Part shown: positions 19,505 through 27,113 of the stretch, piece after piece | Layout: each line of letters opens with the position of its first letter | Numbering within the stretch: the stretch's first letter is position 1 | Assembly (NCBI GenBank): GCA_934182465.1 | Contig: CAKPRG010000005.1 | Coordinates: 62,001-126,000, forward strand | Direction of reading: 5' to 3' | Length of the DNA stretch: 64,000 nucleotides | Source of the DNA: an uncultured Clostridia bacterium | GTDB lineage: Bacteria > Bacillota > Clostridia > TANB77 > CAG-508 | Notes under the pieces: model-generated | Seen by the model: only the letters and a program-made list of their open reading frames with translations | The model's database searches: none | Told to the model about the DNA's origin: nothing | Translations under genes and position numbers: made by a program

Positions 19505-20677
19505 TTATTTTTCTTGTTGTAATGATTTTCTTTTAATAGTATCTTTGAATTTTTTCTGTATATCTGTATGATTAATTTGATATTTTCTAAAATCAAGACC
19601 AGGTAGACAATTTAATTCAGCAATTTCCCAATTATAAGTATTTTCGTTAAATATAGCACCATGAGTTCCTTCTAAAATATGTTGTTGATCTTCTGGTGAA
19701 AGTTTTACAAAAGTTCTATATGGAATTTTGTAGAAATCTTCAAATTTACCATATTTAGTTTGTAAGTTTTTTTCAAAACTTTGAACTTTAAATTTTCCAG
19801 AACTATCAAGCTTTATAAAAGTTGGAACATTTAGTACATGAAATAATTTATTTGGTTTGTATGTTTTATCATGACTAAAAATGCCATGTTCAGAGTGTTC
19901 ATGCATTTCTTGTGTTCTAAATTGATATTCTATTGCTACTGGAAAATCTTTATCAACAGATAAAGGTACATTAACACTATAATGTAAAGACTGATATAGT
20001 GATTTTTTTGGATAACGTATATAATCTTTTACAAAATTCGTAAAATTTCTAGAAAAGAAAGGTGATTTATGTTTTGGTATGTAAATGCCTTCAGTTTCTG
20101 GATCTTTATCAAATTCGTGAGGCTCTTTAATCTTTGCCAAACGTGCCTTTCTAATGGGTATTGCTCTAAAACCTTGTTTTTTTGAAATATCAATATGGTG
20201 ATTTAATACTCTATAGCAATTTTGCACAGCAAGAAATTTTGAATGAAAAAAATTGTTATCTGGAGTTATAAATCTAAATGCAACAAAATCACGTAAACTA
20301 TAACTTAAATGATTTAAATCTCTGCCATCTTTAATATATTCACAAATTTTATCTTTAATTTTTTCATCAGCACTTAATACAGATTTTATACGACCTTCAG
20401 ATTGTAAACCTGGAAATTTTTTTGAAAGTTCATTATATTGTTCATTAACAAGAGAAACAGTCTTCTTAAAAAAGTCGCCATCAGGATTACTTACATATTG
20501 ATAATATTTTAAACCATTTAAATAAGCTGAATATATAGTCTTACTAGAATTATCAAGTTCAGTAACTTTTATAAAATTCTCAAGACTATTAATATATTTA
20601 GCTAAAATTTCTTGTGAATTTTTTCCTGAAATATCTGTTAGTTTTAAATTAAAAATGTTATCTTTAGAATTACTCAT
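19505..20677 (-). CDS. RelA/SpoT-domain protein (putative nucleotide pyrophosphokinase)
   Basis: 390 residues. A RelA/SpoT synthetase core is recognisable at about residues 90-275. It shows GRIKSV with R96/K98 and basic residues following, then YSLRDFVAFRFI with D130 at the position of the magnesium-binding Asp. It continues with YQSLH (228-232) and IEYQFRTQEMHEHSEHG with E250, the position of the catalytic Glu, and H269. The usual hydrolase and ACT/TGS domains are absent. A large insertion separates the two catalytic motifs, and a C-terminal region of about 115 residues is unrecognised. It may make (p)ppGpp or act on another pyrophosphate acceptor such as tRNA, as toxic small alarmone synthetases do. 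No antitoxin neighbour is obvious. It is monocistronic with its own promoter and AGGAGG site. Confidence 0.75.
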   Translation of the reverse strand: MSNSKDNIFNLKLTDISGKNSQEILAKYINSLENFIKVTELDNSSKTIYSAYLNGLKYYQYVSNPDGDFFKKTVSLVNEQYNELSKKFPGLQSEGRIKSVLSADEKIKDKICEYIKDGRDLNHLSYSLRDFVAFRFITPDNNFFHSKFLAVQNCYRVLNHHIDISKKQGFRAIPIRKARLAKIKEPHEFDKDPETEGIYIPKHKSPFFSRNFTNFVKDYIRYPKKSLYQSLHYSVNVPLSVDKDFPVAIEYQFRTQEMHEHSEHGIFSHDKTYKPNKLFHVLNVPTFIKLDSSGKFKVQSFEKNLQTKYGKFEDFYKIPYRTFVKLSPEDQQHILEGTHGAIFNENTYNWEIAELNCLPGLDFRKYQINHTDIQKKFKDTIKRKSLQQEK

Positions 20678-20711
20678 AAAAACCTCCTTGATTTTTTATG
20701 ACAACAAATTA

Positions 20712-20740
20712 ATTATACCACAAAATTCCTTGAAACACAA
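20712..20740 (-). promoter_or_regulatory. Promoter of the RelA/SpoT-like gene
   Basis: On the minus strand TTGTGT, 17 bases and TATAAT (complement of 20712-20717). TG precedes by one base, giving an extended -10 (TGGTATAAT). Confidence 0.6.
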
Positions 20741-20843
20741 TATTTTCTAAGGAAAACTCGTTGACATGAAATTACAAAAAGAGGAAAAATAAATAAATAT
20801 GTAAACAAGATATGACAAAATTTTTGAATATGTATTTTAAACA

Positions 20844-20872
20844 TTGTAAGTTTTTGGAAAATGTGTTAAAAT
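20844..20872 (+). promoter_or_regulatory. Promoter of the U32 peptidase-family gene
   Basis: TTGTAA (20844-20849), 17 bases and TAAAAT (20867-20872), with TG-T before the -10. It lies 100 bases before the start codon. Confidence 0.5.
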
Positions 20873-20924
20873 AACTATTATGTAAATAATTATGAATTAA
20901 AAATAAATTAGAAATATATAGTGG

Positions 20925-20974
20925 AAGGAGATTTTTCAATTTTAATAAAAATAAAATTGAAGAAATAGATTATG
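20925..20974 (+). promoter_or_regulatory. Ribosome site separated from start codon by a hairpin (U32 gene)
   Basis: AAGGAG (20925-20930) is 41 bases from the ATG at 20972. Between them TTCAATTTTA (20935-20944) and TAAAATTGAA (20952-20961) form a perfect 10-bp hairpin with a 7-base loop. Folding it leaves 14 unpaired bases between the ribosome site and the ATG. No closer good ribosome site is present. The same layout occurs at 22563 and 61831. Confidence 0.6.
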
Positions 20975-22207
20975 AAAAAAGTAGAATTATTAGCACCAGC
21001 TGGTTCTTTTGAAAAAGCTAAAATAGCAATTATGTATGGAGCAGATGCTTTATATTGTGGAACACCAAAATTATCTTTACGTTCTCGTTCTGAAGTTCAA
21101 GATAGTGACTTAGAAAAGATTGTAAAATACGCCCATGAAAGAGGAGTAAAAGTTTATCCTGCAATAAATATTTATGCTTGGGATGAAAACTATGAAGATA
21201 TAAAAGAACAAGCAAAGCTATTAAATGATTTAAAAGTAGATGGAATTATTATTTCTGATGGTGGTGTTGTAGATGCAGTAAAAGAAGCAGCACCAGATGT
21301 AGATATACATATAAGCACACAAGCTAATACAGTTAGCTATCATTCTTGCAATTTTTGGTATAAAAATGGGGCAAAAAGAATTGTTTTAGGAAGAGAATTA
21401 AATAAAGAACAAATTAGAGAAATAATGGAAAATAAACCAAAAGATTTAGAAATCGAAATGTTTGGACATGGTGCTTTATGTTTTGGATATTCTGGAAGAT
21501 GCTTTTTAAGTGAATTTTTAGCTGGAAGAAGTGGAAACCTAGGAGATTGTGCACAAAGTTGCAGATGGGCATATAATGTATATGTTGAAGAAACAAATAA
21601 ACCAGGAAATCTAATGCCAGTTGAAACCGATGAAAAAGGAACTTATATATTTTCTTCAAAAGATTTATGCTTAGTAAATGAAATTCCAGAAATTGTAGAT
21701 TTAGGAATAGATAGTTTAAAAATTGAAGGAAGATTAAAAACAGAATATTATTTAGCAACAGTAATAAATGCATATAGAAATGCTATAGATGATTATATGA
21801 AAGATCCAGAAAATTATAATGCTGATAAATATATGAAAGAATTAGAAAAAACTAAAACTCGAGGATTAACAACTTTTTATTTTAATGATAGAAATAATAA
21901 AGATTTTCAAGATTATTCTGGAAGACAATATAATGCAAATTTTGAATTTGGTGGAAAAATTATAAAAGATATTGAGAATAAAACATTAATAGAAATAAGA
22001 AATAAATTAAGTGTTGGAGATACTTTAGAATTAATAGTTCCAAAACAAATAGAACCAATTTCATTTAAAATAGAGAAACTTTGGGATGCTGATACTATGG
22101 AAGAAATAGATACCGTAAATCCAGGTAGAGCAGAACAAAAAGTTATTTTAAAAATACCTGTAGAAACAGAAGAAGGTTGGATTTTAAGAAGACAAAAAAC
22201 TAAATAA
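20972..22207 (+). CDS. U32 peptidase-family protein (RNA hydroxylation type)
   Basis: 411 residues, TIM-barrel family formerly called collagenase-like peptidase U32. The N-terminus VELLAPAGSFEKAKIAIMYGADALYCG and the Cys-rich core HGALCFGYSGRCFLS with GDCAQSCR are the family hallmark and probably hold an iron-sulfur cluster. Members such as RlhA and TrhP make 5-hydroxy-uridine/cytidine in rRNA or tRNA from prephenate-derived compounds. A tRNA role is inferred from family, not shown. The start codon is set apart from its ribosome site by a hairpin. It is monocistronic and ends before a terminator. Confidence 0.88.
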   Translation: MKKVELLAPAGSFEKAKIAIMYGADALYCGTPKLSLRSRSEVQDSDLEKIVKYAHERGVKVYPAINIYAWDENYEDIKEQAKLLNDLKVDGIIISDGGVVDAVKEAAPDVDIHISTQANTVSYHSCNFWYKNGAKRIVLGRELNKEQIREIMENKPKDLEIEMFGHGALCFGYSGRCFLSEFLAGRSGNLGDCAQSCRWAYNVYVEETNKPGNLMPVETDEKGTYIFSSKDLCLVNEIPEIVDLGIDSLKIEGRLKTEYYLATVINAYRNAIDDYMKDPENYNADKYMKELEKTKTRGLTTFYFNDRNNKDFQDYSGRQYNANFEFGGKIIKDIENKTLIEIRNKLSVGDTLELIVPKQIEPISFKIEKLWDADTMEEIDTVNPGRAEQKVILKIPVETEEGWILRRQKTK

Positions 22208-22315
22208 TAATTACCAAAAACTAAAAAATTAAGAATAATATTAATAATGTGATTTTTAAACATAATTACAAAAATCCAATAGAAATAAAAATTAGATAAA
22301 ACAAGTTAAATAAAA

Positions 22316-22356
22316 AATGCCATTACTATATAAAAATTAGTAGTGGTATTTTTTTA
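22316..22356 (+). terminator. Terminator after the U32 gene
   Basis: ATGCCATTACTA pairs with TAGTAGTGGTAT and is followed by seven T. With the promoter/operator below, this accounts for the gene-free stretch 22208-22602; the remainder is AT-rich with no recognised feature. Confidence 0.8.
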
Positions 22357-22467
22357 TGAAAATATTTCTGACGAATAATAATATTTTAAATTTTATAAAT
22401 AGACTTTAATACTATATTGAAACATAAAAAATATATAAGAACTTAATAATCATTTTTCTAAAATATA

Positions 22468-22520
22468 TTGACAAAAATATTTTATATGAATATAATGAAT
22501 ATATGAACAGTTATTCAAAT
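22468..22520 (+). promoter_or_regulatory. Promoter and metal-repressor operator of the arsR-type/ATPase operon
   Basis: TTGACA (22468-22473), 17 bases and TATAAT (22491-22496) are a perfect promoter. Just downstream, ATATGAACAGTTATTCAAAT (22501-22520) has the TGAA-N6-TTCA core bound by zinc-sensing SmtB/CzrA/CadC repressors and is nearly the cyanobacterial smt operator sequence as I recall it. It should be bound by the repressor encoded immediately downstream. Confidence 0.8.
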
Positions 22521-22562
22521 GAAAAACTTTCGAATAAATATTAAAAATTCAAATTATAGAAA

Positions 22563-22605
22563 AAGGAGTTTATAATTAAAATTTTTTAATTATAGAAAAA
22601 ATATG
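22563..22605 (+). promoter_or_regulatory. Ribosome site separated from start codon by a hairpin (metal repressor)
   Basis: AAGGAG (22563-22568) is 34 bases before the ATG at 22603. TATAATTAAA (22571-22580) and TTTAATTATA (22585-22594) form a perfect 10-bp hairpin in between. After folding, ten unpaired bases remain. The words AATTATAGAAAAA occur both before the ribosome site and after the hairpin, hinting that the hairpin arose with a short duplication. Confidence 0.65.
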
Positions 22606-22956
22606 GAAGAAGAATTAGAAGAACAAAACATTGTAGACTTTGAAAAAGTTGAAAAAATAAAAAAAGATTTACCATCAGATGAAATTATATTTGATATGGC
22701 AGAAATATTTAAAGTTTTTGGAGATTCTACGAGAATGAAAATAATTAGTGCTTTATTAGAAGATGAATTATGTGTTGGAGATATAGCAATTATCACAAAT
22801 TCTACACCATCTGCAATATCACATCAATTAAGAGTTTTAAAACAATCAAAATTAGTAAAATTTAGAAAAGAAGGTAAAATTGTTTATTATTCATTAGCAG
22901 ATGAACATGTAAGTGAAATATATGAGAAAGGACGTGAGCATGTTGAAGAAGTATAA
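22603..22956 (+). CDS. ArsR/SmtB-family zinc/cadmium-responsive repressor
   Basis: 117 residues, winged helix. The recognition helix region is STPSAISHQLRVLKQSKLVKFR. The C-terminal helix carries D-X-H-X10-H-X2-E (ADEHVSEIYEKGREHVEE), which is the complete alpha-5 zinc site of SmtB/CzrA. The ELCVGD segment keeps one Cys at the alpha-3 site. It should release its operator when Zn(II), Cd(II) or similar ions rise. The end overlaps the ATPase start by 17 bases, so the two are translationally coupled. Confidence 0.92.
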   Translation: MEEELEEQNIVDFEKVEKIKKDLPSDEIIFDMAEIFKVFGDSTRMKIISALLEDELCVGDIAIITNSTPSAISHQLRVLKQSKLVKFRKEGKIVYYSLADEHVSEIYEKGREHVEEV

Positions 22957-25234
22957 TTTTATTTTAAAAGATTTAGATTGTGCAAATTGCGCAAGAGAAA
23001 TTGAAGAAGGACTAAAAGAAAACAAAGAACTTCATAATGTAGTTGTTAATTTTAATACATTAAGATTGAGCTACGAAACTGATACTGTTTCAAAAGAAGA
23101 AGTAATTAAAAAAGTACTAGAGATAGAACCAGAAGTAGAAGTTCTAGATGCAGATTTAAAAAAATATGAATTTTTATTAGAAGGATTAGATTGTGCAAAC
23201 TGTGCGAGAGAAATTGAAGAAGGATTACAAAAAATTGATGGACTAGAAAATGTAGTCGTTAATTTTAGTAAATTAAAATTAAGCTACGAAACAAGTTCAG
23301 TTTCAAAAGAAGAGGTAATTAAAAAAGTTTTAGAAATAGAGCCAGAAGTAGAAGTAAAAGAATTTTCAAAAGAAACTGAAAAAGTTAAAACAAACAAAGA
23401 GAATTCAAGTAAAACTAAATTTCAAATAATTAGATTATTAATAGGTACAGCAATTGCAAGTTTAGGTTTGTATTTAGAAAAAATAGATGGAATGCAAATA
23501 GTTTCAATGATAGTTGTATTAGTAGGTTATGTTATATTATTATACAGAACTTTAAAAAATGCAGGCAAACTATTAATAAAAAGTCATTCAATAAATGAAA
23601 ACTTCTTAGTTTCTTTATCTTGTATAGGAGCATATTTTATAGGTGAACACTTTGAAGGATTAATGGTAATTATTCTTTATGAAATTGGAAAAATATTAGA
23701 AGAAAAAGCAATAAATAAAACACGTAAATCAATTTCATCATTAATGAATATAAAACCAGAATATGCAAATTTAAAAAATGGTGAAGATATCTCTGTAGTA
23801 AAACCAGAAGATGTAAAAATAGGAGATATAGTCGTTATAAAGCAAGGCGAAAAAATACCTTTAGATGGCATTGTCGTAAAAGGAGAGGCTAGTCTAAATA
23901 CAGCATCATTAACAGGTGAAAGCAAACTTAGAAAAGTAAAAGTTGAAGATTCAGTTTTATCTGGAAGTATAAATGAAAATGGTTTATTAGAAATTAAAGT
24001 TACAGATGAATATAAAAATAGTACAGTACAAAAGATTTTAGATTTAGTTGAAAATGCAACAGATAAAAAAGCTAAAACAGAAACATTTGTAGGAAAAGCA
24101 GCAGGAATTTATACTCCTATTGTAATTGTTTTGGCAATTTTAGTAGCTGTATTTTTACCGATTGTAAGTAGCACAACATATTCACAAAGTATTTATAGAG
24201 CATTAGTATTTTTAGTAATTTCTTGTCCTTGTGCAATTGCAATTTCAGTTCCATTAAGTTATTTTTCTGGAATTGGTAAAGCATCAAAAGAAGGAATTTT
24301 AATAAAAGGTAGTGACTATATAGATTCTTTAAAAGAATTAAAAGAAATTGTTTTTGATAAGACTGGAACACTTACAAAAGGTGAATTTAACGTAGAAAAA
24401 ATTACTAAATTATCAAAATATACAGAAGATGAAATTTTAAATTATGCTGCAATAGGAGAAAGCTTTTCAAATCATCCTATAGCAAAATCAATACTTAGAA
24501 GTGCTAAAAAAGATATAGATACATCTAATGTTAAAGAATATAAAGAAATTGCTGGAAAAGGAATTTCATATCAAATAGATGGAAAAACAATATTAGTTGG
24601 AAATAGTGAACTAGTAGAGTGTGAAAATACAAATGATGGAACTACAGATATTTTTGTAAAAATAGATGATGAAGTTGCAGGAATTATTGTTTTAGCAGAT
24701 ACAATAAAACATGGTACAAAAGAAGCTATAGAAAAATTAAAATCAATGGGAATAACAACAAGAATGTTTACAGGTGATAATTTTGAAGTGGCTAAAAAAG
24801 TTGCCAAAGATTTGAAAATTAGCAATGTAAAAGCTGAAATGTTACCAACAGATAAGTACAAAGAAATGGAAAAAATTATAGACAAAAGAGATGAAAAATG
24901 CAAAGTTGGTTTTGTTGGTGATGGTATAAATGATTCACCAGTATTAGCATTAGCTGATGTTGGATTTTCAATGGGTGGTGTAGGCTCAAGTTCTGCTATT
25001 GAAGCATCAGATATTGTAATAATGACAGATAATATAGAAAAAATTGTTCAAGCAATTGAAATTGCAAACAAAACATGTAAAATAATAAAACAAAACTTAA
25101 TTTTTGCAATATTTGTAAAAATACTAGTATTGGTATTAAGTTCTATAGGAGTGCTTGGTATGGCTAGTGCAGTTTTTGCAGATGTTGGTGTTACACTTAT
25201 AACAATATTTAATACAATTAGAATCTTGAAGTAA
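22940..25234 (+). CDS. P1B-type heavy-metal exporting ATPase (Zn/Cd/Pb type)
   Basis: 764 residues from the ATG at 22940, which follows GAAAGGA; an upstream in-frame start at 22913 lacks a site. Two tandem N-terminal HMA domains each have DCANCAREIEEG (Cys14/17 and Cys85/88) and look like an internal duplication. Then come CPC in SCPCAIAIS, the phosphorylation motif DKTGTLT, the HP motif SNHPIAKS, GDGINDSP, and a final-helix Asp (FADVGVT) typical of Zn(II)/Cd(II) pumps rather than Cu pumps. Regulated by the overlapping repressor gene. It exports toxic divalent metals across the cytoplasmic membrane; the zntA or cadA names would both fit. Confidence 0.93.
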   Translation: MLKKYNFILKDLDCANCAREIEEGLKENKELHNVVVNFNTLRLSYETDTVSKEEVIKKVLEIEPEVEVLDADLKKYEFLLEGLDCANCAREIEEGLQKIDGLENVVVNFSKLKLSYETSSVSKEEVIKKVLEIEPEVEVKEFSKETEKVKTNKENSSKTKFQIIRLLIGTAIASLGLYLEKIDGMQIVSMIVVLVGYVILLYRTLKNAGKLLIKSHSINENFLVSLSCIGAYFIGEHFEGLMVIILYEIGKILEEKAINKTRKSISSLMNIKPEYANLKNGEDISVVKPEDVKIGDIVVIKQGEKIPLDGIVVKGEASLNTASLTGESKLRKVKVEDSVLSGSINENGLLEIKVTDEYKNSTVQKILDLVENATDKKAKTETFVGKAAGIYTPIVIVLAILVAVFLPIVSSTTYSQSIYRALVFLVISCPCAIAISVPLSYFSGIGKASKEGILIKGSDYIDSLKELKEIVFDKTGTLTKGEFNVEKITKLSKYTEDEILNYAAIGESFSNHPIAKSILRSAKKDIDTSNVKEYKEIAGKGISYQIDGKTILVGNSELVECENTNDGTTDIFVKIDDEVAGIIVLADTIKHGTKEAIEKLKSMGITTRMFTGDNFEVAKKVAKDLKISNVKAEMLPTDKYKEMEKIIDKRDEKCKVGFVGDGINDSPVLALADVGFSMGGVGSSSAIEASDIVIMTDNIEKIVQAIEIANKTCKIIKQNLIFAIFVKILVLVLSSIGVLGMASAVFADVGVTLITIFNTIRILK

Positions 25235-25286
25235 ATTAATATAAACAAGAAAAAACTTGTGTGCAAATTATTTGATAAAAAGAATA

Positions 25287-25316
25287 CAGGCTCGCCAAAA
25301 TTATAAGGCGGGCCTG
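25287..25316. terminator. Hairpin between the metal ATPase gene and a minus-strand orphan gene
   Basis: CAGGCTCGCC (25287-25296) and GGCGGGCCTG (25307-25316) form a 10-bp stem with one G-T pair. On the minus strand it is followed by a T-rich stretch; on the plus strand by CTTTGCTG. It probably serves the minus-strand gene. Confidence 0.5.
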
Positions 25317-25380
25317 CTTTGCTGTAATCAGAAATGATAAGATAAGATGAGATGAGAAGACGTGCGGTTATAGTAATTGA

Positions 25381-26052
25381 TTATTCAAGAAGTGTTTCAA
25401 TATTTCTCTGAATTATGTTTTTAACTTTGATTGTTTCTTGAACAAAATTGTCTGCATTAAATTCAAGATAGTTGTGAGTAAATATTGCTTTTTGTTTCTT
25501 AGTTGCCCACTCTCGTAGCGGTTTGTACGGAACGACTGGCATGAAATATTCTCCGTGATATTCAGTTACCAATAGTTTAGGTAATTTTCTTGCTTCTCTA
25601 GGTGTAATTCTGTCAGATACAGCCAGATACAAATTGTCGAAAGTTACTTTGCCACCAATAGGTGACTGATTCCAAAAACCATGCGGAGTTTTTTCTCTAC
25701 ACGCTAAAACAGATAAATTTGCATTAAACTCTTCAACATCTTCTAACTTGTTACCTGGTGCCAGATGCAGAAGACCTTCATCATAAAAGTGTGTTGCAAC
25801 ATCAACAATCTCAATCATTAGATTCAAAGATGATTTTAAATCTTTTTTGAAGAAGATATTGATTGCTTTCAGCTCTTTTAAGAAAATTTTCAACCGCTCA
25901 CGTTCGGTGTACCAGAGACTGGTATAGACGAAGTCTGAATAAAAAGATTCTCTTATTTTGATCTTGTACTTCCATCTATCTGCTGCTCGTACTGTTTCTT
26001 TCAGATGTTTTGGAACTACACGGTTGCAATACATTGAATTTGGTCTAAGCAA
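25381..26052 (-). CDS. Orphan protein of unknown function, foreign composition
   Basis: 223 residues from a TTG at 26052. I do not recognise a family. It is a soluble mixed alpha/beta protein, Arg-rich at the N-terminus, with motifs CREKTPHGFWNQSPIGGKVTF and REWATKKQKAIF. Base composition is visibly richer in G+C than the neighbours. The start is uncertain. A perfect AGGAGG (complement of 26111-26116) is four bases from an ATA codon (26104-26106), opening the same frame and adding 18 basic residues (TTKSERRKNKAYWRKKR). No ATG/GTG/TTG lies between. It has its own promoter and points away from the next orphan gene. Confidence 0.65.
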   Translation of the reverse strand: MLRPNSMYCNRVVPKHLKETVRAADRWKYKIKIRESFYSDFVYTSLWYTERERLKIFLKELKAINIFFKKDLKSSLNLMIEIVDVATHFYDEGLLHLAPGNKLEDVEEFNANLSVLACREKTPHGFWNQSPIGGKVTFDNLYLAVSDRITPREARKLPKLLVTEYHGEYFMPVVPYKPLREWATKKQKAIFTHNYLEFNADNFVQETIKVKNIIQRNIETLLE

Positions 26053-26173
26053 CCGTTTCTTTCTCCAATATGCTTTGTTTTTTCTTCTTTCTGATTTTGT
26101 TGTTATGATTCCTCCTGTCTTGTGAGTTAAAGATATCTCACGGTTGATATTAAAGATTTATAGTATCTAAAAT

Positions 26174-26202
26174 ATTATATCACAAAAATCATAATAAATC
26201 AA
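26174..26202 (-). promoter_or_regulatory. Promoter of the minus-strand orphan gene
   Basis: On the minus strand TTGATT, 17 bases and TATAAT, with TGA giving an extended -10 (TGATATAAT). The -10 is the complement of 26174-26179. Confidence 0.65.
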
Positions 26203-26252
26203 ACTGATTATGTAAATTATATGAGATTAAAACACCAAATTTGCTTAAAACC

Positions 26253-26281
26253 TTGATTTTTTATTCAAAATGATGTAAAAT
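26253..26281 (+). promoter_or_regulatory. Promoter of the plus-strand orphan gene
   Basis: TTGATT (26253-26258), 17 bases and TAAAAT (26276-26281). It is divergent from the promoter at 26174-26202, with about 50 bases between them. Confidence 0.5.
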
Positions 26282-26347
26282 ATTAGCATTGTGTCTCACA
26301 CAAAAATATATTTTGTCAACGCCACTAAGGCAAGGAGGTTTTACAGC

Positions 26348-26926
26348 ATGATTGAAAAAGTTGTGTGTGAAGTAAAGAAGTGGAGGATCCCGCTGGGAGA
26401 ACACGCAGTAGTGTATTATCCTGAGATGGGGAAGTATGAGGAATGTATGCTGGAAATTGGTGAAAAGCCGGACGATGCATATATCGATCATTTGCCTCAG
26501 ACTGGGTACCACGACGCAGCCTATGATGCTGACGACATGTATGTGATTAACGGTTATCCGTTGAACAAAGAAATGATTACTCGTTGCAAGGAGGATGTGG
26601 AGTACTATCTGTTGGATATGGAAAACAAGGTAATCCGGTACTTTAAGAAAGATGAGCCTGTTGATGAAAACAAGGTTGTGATGGCTAAGTCTTTGGAGGA
26701 GTACTTGGAACTGATGAATTCCGGAGAAATGCTCCCGTACAAGGTTGCTTGCTTTATGTCTGGTAAGCAGTGCTACATTGTTGAAGATGACAAAATGCAG
26801 GAATGTACTATTACGAATTGGGTACATTACGGCTTAGGTAGTCGTTTCACGATTAAGTATGCTGATGGACAGTCTAAGGAGTTGTCTTGCGCAGGCTATG
26901 GCAAATCCTATTGCTTCAAGAAGTAA
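26348..26926 (+). CDS. Orphan protein of unknown function, strongly foreign codon use
   Basis: 192 residues from the ATG that is eight bases after AAGGAGGT. Not recognised. It is acidic, with no signal peptide or membrane segment, and has four Cys in the last 50 residues (CFMSGKQC, C, C). Codons such as CTG, GAG, CCG, GAC and GTG dominate, unlike the AGA/TTA/GAA-rich neighbours, so recent horizontal acquisition is likely. It has its own promoter and a strong terminator, forming a self-contained one-gene unit. Confidence 0.75.
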   Translation: MIEKVVCEVKKWRIPLGEHAVVYYPEMGKYEECMLEIGEKPDDAYIDHLPQTGYHDAAYDADDMYVINGYPLNKEMITRCKEDVEYYLLDMENKVIRYFKKDEPVDENKVVMAKSLEEYLELMNSGEMLPYKVACFMSGKQCYIVEDDKMQECTITNWVHYGLGSRFTIKYADGQSKELSCAGYGKSYCFKK

Positions 26927-26935
26927 CAACTTAGA

Positions 26936-26974
26936 AATAGACCATCATCGATATTTCGGTGGTGGTCTATTTTA
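26936..26974 (+). terminator. Terminator of the plus-strand orphan gene
   Basis: AATAGACCATCATC and GGTGGTGGTCTATT form a 14-bp stem with G-T pairs, followed by a short T-run. Confidence 0.85.
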
Positions 26975-27023
26975 CAAATTAAAAATAATAAATTAATTTA
27001 CATAAAATAAAATTGCAAAAAGA

Positions 27024-27052
27024 TTGATTTTTAAAAGAAATTAAAGTATAAT
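27024..27052 (+). promoter_or_regulatory. Promoter of trpS
   Basis: TTGATT (27024-27029), 17 bases and TATAAT (27047-27052). No T-box or trp leader is seen between it and trpS. Confidence 0.7.
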
Positions 27053-27070
27053 AGATATATTGAAATTGAG

Positions 27071-27113
27071 AAAGGGGTAAAGCTTGAATAAGAATTCAAG
27101 CTAGGAGTTTTTT
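27071..27113 (+). promoter_or_regulatory. Double ribosome site flanking a hairpin before trpS
   Basis: AAAGGGGT (27071-27078) is followed by AGCTTGAA/TTCAAGCT (27081-27102), a perfect 8-bp hairpin. Immediately after it comes AGGAG (27103-27107), seven bases before the ATG. The second site suffices for translation; the first with the hairpin resembles the layout at 20925, 22563 and 61831. Confidence 0.5.

Noticed and set aside
20761..20789. TTGACA at 20761 as the promoter of the U32 gene
   Set aside because: No -10 element is found at 16-18 bases; the promoter at 20844-20872 is better.
26261..26827. Long minus-strand open frame over the orphan gene at 26348
   Set aside because: It is the antisense of a G+C-richer gene with a clear ribosome site; it has no ribosome site or promoter of its own.
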